Origin: JAHEEM01 sp036396795 | GTDB taxonomy: Bacteria > Pseudomonadota > Gammaproteobacteria > Steroidobacterales > Rariloculaceae | Direction of reading: 5' to 3' | DNA length: 64,000 bases | NCBI GenBank assembly: GCA_036396795.1 | Contig: DASWKF010000085.1 | Location: 31,551 to 95,550 of the forward strand | Shown: piece by piece, positions 27,601-35,234 of the stretch | Layout: the number at the start of each line of letters is the position of its first letter | How positions within the stretch are numbered: the first letter of the stretch is position 1 | Made by a program: the position numbers and the translations under genes | Notes under the pieces: generated by a model | Told to the model about the DNA's origin: nothing | Database searches by the model: none | What the model saw: the letters and a program-made list of their open reading frames with translations, nothing else

Positions 27601-28939
27601 CGCGAAAATCTTTGTCGGAAAGATCCGCGTAAGGCGCGCTGCGGAGCACGCTGCGATAGAGCACGCCGACCTCGACGGCCTCTCGCATGCTGACCTCGGC
27701 GACGATCTGCTGCGCCAGCACGTCGAGCGGCTGCCGGCAGAGCTCGACGCTCTCGAGCTCACCCGCATCGACGCTCTTTAACAGCGCCACCGCCTCGACG
27801 AGCTCGTCCCGCGACAGCGGGAACAGCCGCCCTTTCGGCAGGCGATCGATGCCGTGCCCGGATCGCCCGACTCGCTGAATGAAGACGCTCATCGCACGCG
27901 GCGACCCGAGCTGGCAAACGAGATCGACGTCGCCGATGTCGATGCCGAGCTCCAGCGACGCCGTCGCCACGAGCGCCTTGAGGCGTCCCGCCTTGAGCGC
28001 CTCCTCGGCCTTCAAGCGGTGCTCCTTGGCGAGACTGCCGTGGTGCGCCGTGACCCGGTCCGGCCCGCAACGATCGGCGAGATGCCTCGCGACGCGCTCG
28101 GCCATGCGGCGCGTGTTGACGAAGATCAGTGTCGTTCGATGGGCGGCGACGAGCTCCGCCAATCGGTCATAGATCTCGACCCAGACCTCGTTCGCCATCA
28201 CCGCCTCGAGCGGCGACGACGGCAGCTCGATCGCAAGATCGCGGTCGCGCCGGTGGCCGGCATCTATGATGCGGCAGTCCGCAGCCTCCGTGCCGACCAG
28301 GAACCGCGCCATCAGCTCGATCGGCTTGATCGTCGCCGAAATGCCGACGCGCGTCGGCGGCCGCTCGCAGAGATCGCCGAGCCGCTCCAAGGACAGCGCC
28401 AGATGCGCGCCTCGCTTGTTCGTCGCGACCGCATGAATCTCGTCGACGATCACGGTCGCGACACTGCGCAGCATCTCGCGGCCGGAGACCGACGTGAGCA
28501 GAATGTACAAGGACTCGGGCGTCGTTACGAGGATGTGCGGCGGGCGATTGCGCATGCGCGCGCGTTCGCTCTGCGGCGTGTCGCCCGTGCGCAGCCAGGC
28601 GCGTATCGGCGCATCGGGATAACCGCCTTCGAGAAGCTGATCGCGAATCCCCGCCAACGGCAGCTGTAGATTCTTCTGGACATCGTTCGACAGGGCCTTC
28701 AGCGGCGATACATAGAGCACGCGAGTCCGATCGTCGAGGCCGCGCTCCACGGACTCCTTGACGAGACCGTCGATCACTGCGAGAAACGCCGCCAGGGTCT
28801 TGCCCGAGCCCGTAGGCGCCGAGATCAGCGTGTCGCTGCCCTCGGCAACGGCCGCCCAGGCTTGTTTCTGCACTTCGGTCGCGGCCTCGAACTGTCGTTC
28901 GAACCAAGCCGCCACGGCGGGATGAAAGCTTGCGCTCAT
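24611..28939 (-). CDS. lhr: Large ATP-dependent helicase Lhr
   Basis: A 1442-aa protein from ATG 28939 (MSASFHPAVAAWFERQF); an upstream ATG at 28966 is possible. The SF2 helicase core is complete: Q-motif, Walker A APTGSGKTLAAFLA, VLYVSPLKALSNDVQ, TPESLYILL, Walker B VDEIHA, SATIKP, and motif VI IQRVGRSGHG. The Lhr-specific winged-helix and beta-barrel cores follow, with a long C-terminal extension to about 1440 residues, as in the full-length proteins of Actinobacteria and many Proteobacteria. Lhr translocates 3' to 5' on DNA and is linked to DNA repair. It is divergent from the P-loop ATPase gene, with about 118 bp between starts. Confidence 0.95.
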   Translation of the reverse strand: MSASFHPAVAAWFERQFEAATEVQKQAWAAVAEGSDTLISAPTGSGKTLAAFLAVIDGLVKESVERGLDDRTRVLYVSPLKALSNDVQKNLQLPLAGIRDQLLEGGYPDAPIRAWLRTGDTPQSERARMRNRPPHILVTTPESLYILLTSVSGREMLRSVATVIVDEIHAVATNKRGAHLALSLERLGDLCERPPTRVGISATIKPIELMARFLVGTEAADCRIIDAGHRRDRDLAIELPSSPLEAVMANEVWVEIYDRLAELVAAHRTTLIFVNTRRMAERVARHLADRCGPDRVTAHHGSLAKEHRLKAEEALKAGRLKALVATASLELGIDIGDVDLVCQLGSPRAMSVFIQRVGRSGHGIDRLPKGRLFPLSRDELVEAVALLKSVDAGELESVELCRQPLDVLAQQIVAEVSMREAVEVGVLYRSVLRSAPYADLSDKDFRAVVKMLAEGYSTQRGRRGAYLHLDRVNDVLRPRRNARLTAVTNGGAIPDQFDYDVVLVPNELFVGTLNEDFAFESLPGDIFQLGNASYRIARIEPGKVYVKDAKGQPPTIPFWFGEAPGRSDELSAAVARLRETLDTALSVTEPRAVAEKLQTELKLSASAAQQFVDYLAGARAALGRLPTAGELIFERFFDETGDAHLVIHSPYGSRLNRAWGLALRKRFCRRFNFELQAAALEDAIVISLGAVHSFPLEEVAAYLSSRTLRGVLEQAVLAAPVFPGHWRWNASIALGVRRFRNGKRAPATFQRADAEDLLATVFPDQLACAENLPGEREIPEHPLVQQTMRDCLYGVMDVEGLERLIGGIEDGRIRIHCRELTSPSPLAQEVLCAKPYAFLDDAPAEERRTLAVEARRYLSVEQASELGRLDPLAIEAVRAEAWPAPRDRHELHDALTGLGFVTEPEGRYGHATDGVLRSWSSWYEELAAEGRAVRLRTPAGAVLWVAAERYAELRLVHPTAVAEPQPVVLPTEVTDAEGAVRELLRGRLAALGPVTAVALAAALGVADTAANLALAALETEGYAMRGRFASPQGGGDRDDPEWCERGLLARIHRKTLTRLRREIEPVSVAEYQQFLFEWQGLGRHRRRGIEAAAAVLNELQGLGLPAIAWEQEILPARLDDYAAEYLDQLTASGAVMWLHPRAPQASSPKRMLRASPVAVLPRETLVHWLPLLGPRALRAAELSALAHRVADTLVERGASFFLELVQLTGMLRVQVEEALGELAAYGAVTSDSYSGLRTLVTPSSRRRGFHGRARRRGPDLDTAGRWALVPVAADAESPGAAAIEHAARSLLRRYGVVCRRALEREQHLPSWRQLLACYRAWEARGEIRGGRFVAGLGGEQFALAEAVAALRRSRRDRDGRDWVVLAAADPLNLAGILTPGGRVASVYGHRVVFRGGVPVVSSVAGRRECLVDLGPAERAEAYAQLDAVAAPRRPWRRLSTTA

Positions 28940-29057
28940 GGACGGAGCATACGCAAAAACAGTCATAACGCCAGCAGCCTCCGCCATACGGAATACTGAG
29001 GTAGGTTCCGGCCGCCGGCGCCGTATAATCGGGCCATTTTTGAGGCCGGGCGCAATC

Positions 29058-29891
29058 ATGAAGATGAGCCGCAGTGAGTTTCTGGACTGGCCCAACAAGG
29101 CGGTTACCTTGCTGGGAATGTCCGGCGTGGGGAAAACCACGCTGGCCAACAAGCTGCCAAAGTCCAAATGGTTTCACTATTCCGGCGACTACAGAATCGG
29201 CACCAAGTACCTCGCGGAGCCCATTCTGGACAACATCAAGCGTCAGGCCATGCAGATCGGCTTCCTGCGCGACTTGCTGCGCAGCGACTCGATCTACATC
29301 GCCAGCAATATCACGGTCCACAATCTCGCGCCTATCGCGACTTTTCTCGGCAAGATCGGCCGCCGCGATCTCGAGGGCTCGAGCGTCGACGAATTCAAGC
29401 AGCGCCAGCGACTGCACCGCGAGGCCGAGATCGGCGCGATGAAGGACGTCGAGCAGTTCATCGACAAGGCGCAGCAGATCTACGGTTACGAGCACTTCGT
29501 CAACGACGCCGGTGGCAGCATCGTCGAGCTCGACGACCAAGCGGTCTCGGTGCTCGCCGACAATACGCTGATCCTCTACCTTCGAGCCGACTCCACGATG
29601 GAGCAAACGATGATTCAGCGGGCTGAAGACCACCCCAAACCGATGTACTATCACGAGAAGTTCCTCGACGAGCAGCTCGCGCTGTATCTGCAGGAACGGC
29701 GGCTGCGAAGCACCGACGAGATCGTCCCCGACGATTTCGTGCGTTGGATCTTTCCGCGGCTGCTCGAGCATCGGCGGCCGTTGTATCAGGCCCTCGCCGA
29801 TGAGCACGGCTACACCGTCGACGCGCGCGCCGCTGAAAGCATCGAAACGGAGGCGGAATTCCTCGAGCTCGTCGGCCGGGCCTTGGGCTGA
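29058..29891 (+). CDS. P-loop ATPase of unknown function
   Basis: A 277-aa protein from ATG 29058 (MKMSRSEFLDWPNKAVTLLG). Walker A is GMSGVGKTTLANKLP, near residues 20-34, placed as in shikimate- and adenylate-kinase-like NTPases. Later features include HYSGDYRIGTKYL, NITVHNLAPIATFLGKIG, GGSIVELDD and YLRADSTMEQTMIQRAEDHPKP. No membrane segment or DNA-binding domain is visible. I recognise it only as a conserved ATPase of proteobacteria and cannot assign a substrate. It is divergent from lhr and convergent with the rhomboid gene. Confidence 0.75.
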   Translation: MKMSRSEFLDWPNKAVTLLGMSGVGKTTLANKLPKSKWFHYSGDYRIGTKYLAEPILDNIKRQAMQIGFLRDLLRSDSIYIASNITVHNLAPIATFLGKIGRRDLEGSSVDEFKQRQRLHREAEIGAMKDVEQFIDKAQQIYGYEHFVNDAGGSIVELDDQAVSVLADNTLILYLRADSTMEQTMIQRAEDHPKPMYYHEKFLDEQLALYLQERRLRSTDEIVPDDFVRWIFPRLLEHRRPLYQALADEHGYTVDARAAESIETEAEFLELVGRALG

Positions 29892-29905
29892 CGGGCGCCG
29901 CGCCT

Positions 29906-30829
29906 TCAGCCGGCTGCGAGCGCCCAGACCCAGGCACCGATCAGGATCGCCGCGGCCAGGCCCGCTGAGGCTCGCTGCGCGCCCGCGCGCCTCGGCAGAT
30001 CGCCGCCGGCGAGCAGGGCGCCTATACTCAAGCCCGCGAGAAACCCCGTCAAGTGCGCCATGATGTCGACTTGGCCGTCCACGCCGCCGCCGGTGCCGAG
30101 GAAGGCCAACAAGCCCAGTGCCGCCGTCAACGGCGCCACGCGCCGCTTCCAATGCGTGCGCCGAAAGAAGCCGCGGCGCCAGGTGTAGGCCGCGAGCAGC
30201 CCAAGCGCCGCGAATACGGCCGTCGACGCGCCGACGGCGCGATGCCCGGCAGGCTGGATCAGCGCATTGAGCGCGTTGCCGAGCATCCCTCCGGCGAGTA
30301 TGCACAGCCACGCCAGCCCGTTCCCGAGGTAGCGTCCGGCATAGAGTCCGAAGAATCCGCCGAAAACGAGATTCGAGGCGAGATGCGCCGCGTCGACGTG
30401 CAGAGTCAGCGCCGTCACGGTGCGCCACCATTCGCCGGCGAGCACGCGATCCACGTCCAAGCGCCCCGACGCGACCCAAGGGGCACCGAACAGCTGCTGG
30501 TTCGCGGCGATCGCGGCCATGAGCACGACGGCTGCGTAACCCGCGACACCGGCCCAGCCGCGGTCCACCTCGGCGAGACGAACGGGTCCATGTCGCGGAT
30601 CGAGCCGCGACTCGGCTCGATAGGACTCTAGCTCCTCGCTGGCTTGGGCGGCGTTCTCGGCCGGCACGCTGAGCTGCCAGCGGCTTTCGAGCTGCGTCAG
30701 CTGATGCTCGATGCCCAGAGCGCGCAGCACGAAGCTCGCTTCCTCGGCCTGCTTGACGCTGCGCCCTTCGAGCACCACCACCCACGTCCGGGGAGCGGCC
30801 TGCCATTTCACGCCTTTTTGCTCCGACAT
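29906..30829 (-). CDS. Rhomboid-family intramembrane serine protease
   Basis: A 307-aa protein with an N-terminal cytoplasmic domain (about 1-85, resembling the small alpha/beta domain before some bacterial rhomboids) and six to seven membrane segments. Catalytic Ser is in GASTAVFAALG and catalytic His in DIMAHLTGFLAG; the HLASNLVFGGFFG segment matches the rhomboid H-x2-N motif. It would cleave membrane proteins within the bilayer. It is divergent from ogt across a 58-bp gap containing TATATTGTCG. Confidence 0.9.
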   Translation of the reverse strand: MSEQKGVKWQAAPRTWVVVLEGRSVKQAEEASFVLRALGIEHQLTQLESRWQLSVPAENAAQASEELESYRAESRLDPRHGPVRLAEVDRGWAGVAGYAAVVLMAAIAANQQLFGAPWVASGRLDVDRVLAGEWWRTVTALTLHVDAAHLASNLVFGGFFGLYAGRYLGNGLAWLCILAGGMLGNALNALIQPAGHRAVGASTAVFAALGLLAAYTWRRGFFRRTHWKRRVAPLTAALGLLAFLGTGGGVDGQVDIMAHLTGFLAGLSIGALLAGGDLPRRAGAQRASAGLAAAILIGAWVWALAAG

Positions 30830-30887
30830 ATCCGGTCGACTATATTGTCGAGGCCATCGCTCCGCGCGAGAATCCAGAGGATACGCA

Positions 30888-31364
30888 ATGCTCCGCGCCC
30901 ACGCTTACGACGAACTCGATACTTCGCTCGGCGTGATCTCATTCGCCGTCGATCGAGCCGGGCGGCTCAAGCGGTTGGACTTCGGCCGCGCGACGGCGCC
31001 CTGTTCGCCGACGCTGCCCGAGCTGCGCCGCTTCAGCGACCAGCTCGCGGAATATTTCGCCGGCTCACGCACGGCTTTCGACATCGAGCTTGCCCCGGAC
31101 GGAACGCCGTTTCAACTCGAAGTCTGGCGGGCGCTGAGCCTGATCCCCTTTGGACGGACGGCAAGCTACGCGGAGATCGCCAGGCGCGTGGGCAAGCCCG
31201 GAGCCGCCCGCGCCGTCGGCCAAGCGAACGGCGCCAATCCGATCCCGATCGTCATTCCCTGCCATCGCGTCATCGCCGCCGACGGCACTCTCGGCGGGTT
31301 CTCCAGCGGGCTCGGCATCAAACGCAAGTTGTTGGCGCTCGAGCAGATTTCGCTTGCCGCCTGA
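30888..31364 (+). CDS. ogt: Methylated-DNA-protein-cysteine methyltransferase (O6-alkylguanine repair)
   Basis: A 158-aa protein from ATG 30888 behind AGAGGA. It accepts alkyl groups from O6-alkylguanine on the Cys of IPCHRV (Cys125). Other motifs: GTPFQLEVWRALSLIPFGRT, SYAEIARRVGKPGAARAVG and GGFSSGLGIKRKLLALE. The single-domain length fits Ogt rather than Ada. It leads a tightly spaced operon with the zinc-ribbon protein (8 bp gap), EipA (0 bp) and a YceI-like protein (16-bp overlap), an unexpected mix of DNA repair and envelope genes. Confidence 0.93.
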   Translation: MLRAHAYDELDTSLGVISFAVDRAGRLKRLDFGRATAPCSPTLPELRRFSDQLAEYFAGSRTAFDIELAPDGTPFQLEVWRALSLIPFGRTASYAEIARRVGKPGAARAVGQANGANPIPIVIPCHRVIAADGTLGGFSSGLGIKRKLLALEQISLAA

Positions 31365-31372
31365 ACGAGCTC

Positions 31373-31762
31373 ATGCATTCTCTGCGCTGTTACCGTTGCG
31401 GTGCTTCTCTCGCAAAGTATTCGCTGCCTTTGAGCCGGCACGACCGTTGCCCGGAATGCGCGGCGGATCTGCGTGCCTGCCGCATGTGCGCGTCGTACGA
31501 TCCACGGCTGCTGAAGGCGTGCGCCGAGGACGCGGCGGAGGAAGTGCACGACAAGGTCAAGGCCAATTTCTGTGAATACTTCATCGCGAGCGAAGCCGCG
31601 TTCGCGCCCGGCCGCATGAGCGCCCACCGGGAAGCCGAGGCTGCGCTCAAGTCGCTGTTCAAAGACAGCCGGAGCGGGGCGCCGGGATCGAGCGAGGACG
31701 AGGCCGCGCGCTCCGCCGACTGCGAGGCCTTGAGACGAGCCGAATCGTTGTTCAAGGACTAG
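31373..31762 (+). CDS. Small cysteine-rich zinc-ribbon protein, unknown function
   Basis: A 129-aa protein with three CxxC knuckles: Cys6/Cys9 (CYRCG), Cys26/Cys29 (CPECA) and Cys36/Cys39 (CRMCA), suggesting at least one zinc ribbon, then FCEYFIASE and an Ala/Glu-rich helical tail. No signal peptide, so it is probably cytoplasmic. It starts 8 bp after ogt, and its stop directly abuts the eipA start, so it belongs to the operon. I recognise it as a conserved hypothetical of Gammaproteobacteria and cannot name a function. Confidence 0.75.
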   Translation: MHSLRCYRCGASLAKYSLPLSRHDRCPECAADLRACRMCASYDPRLLKACAEDAAEEVHDKVKANFCEYFIASEAAFAPGRMSAHREAEAALKSLFKDSRSGAPGSSEDEAARSADCEALRRAESLFKD

Positions 31763-32347
31763 ATGCGCACCACTCTTCAAGCCACGTTGCTGTGCGTTTC
31801 GATTGCGGTCTCGGCCTGCGCCAGCCAGCCCAGCTCGACGGCGACGAGCCGGCCGCGAGCCTCGGAGCCCTATCAACAGGACAGCATATTGCGCGAAGCC
31901 GAGAGCTTCTTCGGCCGCGGAGCGCAAGGCGTCGCCGACATCGTCAACCGTGTTTTCACGGACAACGGCCCCCCCGACGCCTACATCAAGGGCGAGGAGG
32001 GCGGCGGGGCCGTAGGCCTGGGGCTGCGCTACGGCCACGGCACGCTCTACTTGCGGGACGGCACGACGTCGAAAGTCTATTGGCGCGGTCCTTCGGTTGG
32101 GCTGGACATCGGCGGCAGCGCGGCCAAGACATTCGTGCTGATCTACAACCTCGCGAGCGTGGAGGAGATTTTTCAGCGCTTCGGCGGTGTCGAGGGCAGC
32201 CTCTATTACATCGGCGGTGTCGGCGTCAACTACAACCGCCAGCAGGACTTGATTCTCGCGCCGGTGCGATTCGGCGTCGGCTGGCGGCAAGGCGTCAGCG
32301 TCGGTTATCTGCACATGTCGCCCGAGCGCTCATGGATTCCGTTCTAG
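31763..32347 (+). CDS. EipA-like envelope protein (DUF1134), predicted lipoprotein
   Basis: A 194-aa protein. The signal peptide ends in SACAS, giving a lipidated Cys near residue 19. The DUF1134 core includes GVADIVNRVF, DAYIKGEEGGGAVGLGLRYGHGTL, YWRGPSVGLDIGGSAAKTFVLIYNL and GGVGVNYNRQQDLILAPVRFGVGWR. In alphaproteobacteria EipA is a soluble periplasmic protein important for the envelope; the lipobox here suggests membrane anchoring. The ATG follows the previous stop with no gap, and its last 16 bases overlap the YceI-like gene. Confidence 0.85.
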   Translation: MRTTLQATLLCVSIAVSACASQPSSTATSRPRASEPYQQDSILREAESFFGRGAQGVADIVNRVFTDNGPPDAYIKGEEGGGAVGLGLRYGHGTLYLRDGTTSKVYWRGPSVGLDIGGSAAKTFVLIYNLASVEEIFQRFGGVEGSLYYIGGVGVNYNRQQDLILAPVRFGVGWRQGVSVGYLHMSPERSWIPF

Positions 32348-33069
32348 GCCGACCTGTCCGCGCTCGCCTGCTGCCGCTCGTTGGGCTCGGCGCCCTCGTA
32401 GCGGCCGCCGGGCTCGCGGCCTGCGCGCCGGGTCCGCAGCTTCGGGCCCCGGCGGGCCCGGCGGAAGCGATCGCGCCGGCCGATTTCGGCGGCGAGCTCT
32501 ATCTGATCGATCCGGAGGAAAGCGAAATCCACTTGCTGGTGTACCGCACCGGAGCGCTCGCGCGTCTGGGACACAATCATGTCATCGCGGCGCGCGGCTT
32601 CTCCGGCCACGTGGCCTTCTCAACCGAATCCGGGGATTCGGAAGTCACGCTCGAGCTGCCGGTGAGCGCGCTCGAGGTCGATCCGCAGCGCCTTCGCGCT
32701 CAATACGGCGAAGCGTTCTCGAGCGAGCCGACGGTGGCCGACGTCGACGGCACGCGAGCCAACATGCTGGGGCCGGCCTTGCTCGATGCCGAAGCGTATC
32801 CCTTCATTCGAATCACAGGCAGCCTGCGCGGCGGCGCCGATCGGCATTCGCTCGAGGTCTCGATTCTGGTCAAGGAAACTACGGCCCGGCGCGACATTGC
32901 GGTCGCACTCGCGCGGTCCGAGGAACGCATCGTTGCAGAGGGATCGGCCGAGCTCACGCACGGCGAGCTCGGCTTGACGCCGTTCAGCGTCATGCTCGGC
33001 GCGCTTCAAGTCGCGGATAGCTTCGAGGTGAGGTTGAGGATCGTCGCCAGACGCGCTGACGACAGCTAG
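32332..33069 (+). CDS. YceI-like lipid-binding domain lipoprotein
   Basis: A 245-aa protein from ATG 32332 inside the eipA end. The N-terminus has a hydrophobic segment and lipobox-like GLAACAPG. The rest resembles the YceI lipocalin-like barrel: YLIDPEESEIHLLVYRTGALARLGHNHVI, SALEVDP, EAYPFIRI and LTPFSVMLGALQVADSFEVRLRI. YceI proteins bind isoprenoid-type lipids in the periplasm; here the ligand is unknown and sequence divergence from classical YceI is clear. Last gene of the ogt operon. Confidence 0.75.
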   Translation: MDSVLGRPVRARLLPLVGLGALVAAAGLAACAPGPQLRAPAGPAEAIAPADFGGELYLIDPEESEIHLLVYRTGALARLGHNHVIAARGFSGHVAFSTESGDSEVTLELPVSALEVDPQRLRAQYGEAFSSEPTVADVDGTRANMLGPALLDAEAYPFIRITGSLRGGADRHSLEVSILVKETTARRDIAVALARSEERIVAEGSAELTHGELGLTPFSVMLGALQVADSFEVRLRIVARRADDS

Positions 33070-33082
33070 TCGTATTCGAGCT

Positions 33083-34006
33083 CTAGCTTCCGGCGAGCTT
33101 TTCTTTCTTCGGCTTACCCGCTGCTTCGCGCGCCTCTCTGAGGGCATCGCGCATATTGATCGCGATCGTTCGATCGGGCTGCGCCCCCGCCTCTTCCACG
33201 ATTTGACTAAAGTCGGTCTGGGTTCCCGTCTCTTCGGGCGCGAAGATCGGCGGCATGCTCGGCATGGTCCTGGCGAACGTCGGCTCGTCATCGGCGTCGG
33301 CCTTCAAGGCATGGAATTTCTCTGTCCAGCGGGTCACGCTCGTCTTGAGCTCGGCGATGGTCTGGGCCTGCTTGTCCACTGAGCTTTCGAGCTTGGCGAT
33401 GATCGCACGCTTCTCATCGAGCCGTTCCTCCAACTGCTCGATGCGATCCGAGTCCGTTCGCAGGCTCTGGATCAATGTGTTCTTCGCGTCGAGCTCGGCC
33501 CTCACGGCCACGAGCTCCGTGGTGTCGTCGCTCTTGGTGGCGGCAGCGTCCTCGGCGTCTTTGACCTGCTTCTCCAATCCGGAGATGCATTCCTCGAGCT
33601 GTCGCTTGGTTCTCGCGAACGATGCAATCACTTTGTCTTTGTTCTTGAGCTCTTTGCCGAGGCTGTCGGCCTTCCCCGCGTCTTTTCTGAGGGCGGTGAT
33701 CAACTCGCGCTTGCTCTCGAGATCCGCGCTCAACTTCTCGACCTCGACGTCCCGGTCGCGCAACGAGGTGCGCATCGACGCGGCTTCCTCGGCGTCGGCC
33801 TTGAGCGTGTCGATGAGCTTGTCCTGGCCTGCGAGCCGCTCGGTCAGCACGTGAAGCTCGTCCTCGCTGCCGCTGGACGTCTCCTCGAGGGACTTGAACT
33901 CGGCACGGGTGTCCTCGAGCTCCTTGAGAACCATGGACATTTCCGCGCCCCAGTCCGCCAAAAGCTGGGTCAAGCGCTCCCGCAGAGCTCCTATTGGGGT
34001 ATCCAT
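33083..34006 (-). CDS. Coiled-coil protein, unknown function, downstream of korB
   Basis: A 307-aa protein from ATG 34006 (MDTPIGALRERLTQ); an ATG 21 nt upstream is also possible. Residues about 10-230 are nearly continuous heptad coiled coil rich in Glu, Lys, Leu and Asp, with repeated units such as LKADAEEA, ELKNKDKVI and ERLDEKRAI. The tail is non-helical and acidic (TFARTMPSMPPIFAPEETGT) and ends basic (KPKKEKLAGS). No membrane segment. It lies 172 bp after korB in the same orientation, so it may be the last gene of that operon or separately transcribed. I do not recognise a family. Confidence 0.7.
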   Translation of the reverse strand: MDTPIGALRERLTQLLADWGAEMSMVLKELEDTRAEFKSLEETSSGSEDELHVLTERLAGQDKLIDTLKADAEEAASMRTSLRDRDVEVEKLSADLESKRELITALRKDAGKADSLGKELKNKDKVIASFARTKRQLEECISGLEKQVKDAEDAAATKSDDTTELVAVRAELDAKNTLIQSLRTDSDRIEQLEERLDEKRAIIAKLESSVDKQAQTIAELKTSVTRWTEKFHALKADADDEPTFARTMPSMPPIFAPEETGTQTDFSQIVEEAGAQPDRTIAINMRDALREAREAAGKPKKEKLAGS

Positions 34007-34178
34007 ATTTCTGTATTTTCCAGTCACTTACGGACGCACGGTGCCCTAGCCACCCGACCATTACGTTGACTTAGTTCACAACTGCGGTGACCCGGGACCG
34101 GCTGGCGCTCCCGGTCGCTGGAACTGAGAATTTCGCCCGGTTTTCGGCGGTGGGCGCCGCGCCGGGGCGGCTTGGGCC

Positions 34179-35234
34179 CTAGCGGAAACGCTGCTGCAGC
34201 CTGCCCAGAGTCTCCGCCCCCGGACAGAGCCGGCGATAGTCGACCTGCGACAGCGGCGTAGCCGTGGTTCTGTTCAGGGTGTGCATCTCGGGCTCGCTCC
34301 CATCGATGTAGAGCAGGCCCGTGACGATCTCTCCCTTCCTGTGGTGGGCGCGAATGTAGTCGATCGCGGCACCGCGATTGTGGAGTTTGTAGTCGTCGCT
34401 GATCTTGCGCAGAAGGATCTTGCTGCCGTCGTGGAGCTCCACCGACATGACCTCGCCCTCGTCGTAAGCTGCCTTGATCTCCTCGGCAGGCGGGATGTAA
34501 TCGAGATGCACGGCGCGATGAAAAAATTGCCGCGTGTAAGCGTAGCTCTTGGTCGAGTTCTCGTGGTCGTTGAAGGTCACGCAAGGCGAGAGCACGTCCA
34601 CGAGCGCAAAGCCTTCATGCTTGATTGCGGCTTTGAGCAACGGGACCAGTTGCGCCTTGTCGCCCGAGAAGCTTCGCGCCACGAAGGTGCCGCCCAGCGC
34701 CATCGCCATCTGGACGGCGTCCATCGGCGGCTGCTGGTTCACTTCTCCTTTCTTTGCCTTGGAGCCGACGTCTGCAGACGCCGAGAACTGTCCTTTCGTG
34801 AGCCCATAGACGCCGTTGTTCTCGATGATGTAGCACATGTTGAGGTTACGGCGCACGGCATGAGCGAACTGCCCAAGACCGATCGACAGGGAGTCGCCGT
34901 CGCCAGAGACTCCCAACAGATAAAGCTCCCGATTGGCGGCCGCGGCGCCCGTGGCGACGGACGGCATTCGGCCGTGAACGGAGTTGAAGCCGTGCGAAGC
35001 GCTGAGGAAATACGCCGGTGTCTTGGAGGAGCAGCCGATGCCGCTCATCTTCGCCACGCGGTGCGGTGGAATATCGAGCTCGAAGAAAGCTTGCACGATG
35101 GCCGCGGTTACCGAGTCGTGACCGCAACCGGCGCACAAAGTCGACATGCCGCCCTCGTAGTCACGGATCGTCAGACCCAAAGCGTTGCGGTTGAGGCCGC
35201 CGTGAACGATTCTTGGCTTTGCGATAGAAGTCAT
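34179..35234 (-). CDS. korB: 2-oxoacid:ferredoxin oxidoreductase beta subunit (KorB-like)
   Basis: A 351-aa protein from ATG 35234, overlapping the alpha-subunit stop by ATGA, so translation is coupled. It carries the TPP-binding region GDGDSLSIGLGQFAHAVRRN ... ENNGVYGLTKGQ and the Cys motif CAGCGHD, plus SGIGCSSKTP, which fit 2-oxoglutarate/2-oxoacid:ferredoxin oxidoreductase beta chains. With the alpha subunit it would interconvert a 2-oxoacid plus CoA with acyl-CoA, CO2 and reduced ferredoxin in the cytoplasm. It is longer than minimal beta subunits, with a C-terminal extension after residue about 280. Confidence 0.9.
   Translation of the reverse strand: MTSIAKPRIVHGGLNRNALGLTIRDYEGGMSTLCAGCGHDSVTAAIVQAFFELDIPPHRVAKMSGIGCSSKTPAYFLSASHGFNSVHGRMPSVATGAAAANRELYLLGVSGDGDSLSIGLGQFAHAVRRNLNMCYIIENNGVYGLTKGQFSASADVGSKAKKGEVNQQPPMDAVQMAMALGGTFVARSFSGDKAQLVPLLKAAIKHEGFALVDVLSPCVTFNDHENSTKSYAYTRQFFHRAVHLDYIPPAEEIKAAYDEGEVMSVELHDGSKILLRKISDDYKLHNRGAAIDYIRAHHRKGEIVTGLLYIDGSEPEMHTLNRTTATPLSQVDYRRLCPGAETLGRLQQRFR

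Noticed and set aside
28167..30806. 879-codon open frame spanning lhr, the ATPase gene and the rhomboid gene on the minus strand
   Set aside because: It changes register against three real genes and has no domain of its own; an artefact of high GC.
34040..34150. GTTG...CAAC dyad and CCGGGA/TCCCGG hairpin between korB and the coiled-coil gene
   Set aside because: Short or imperfect arms with no T-run and no recognisable consensus, so I do not call an operator or terminator.
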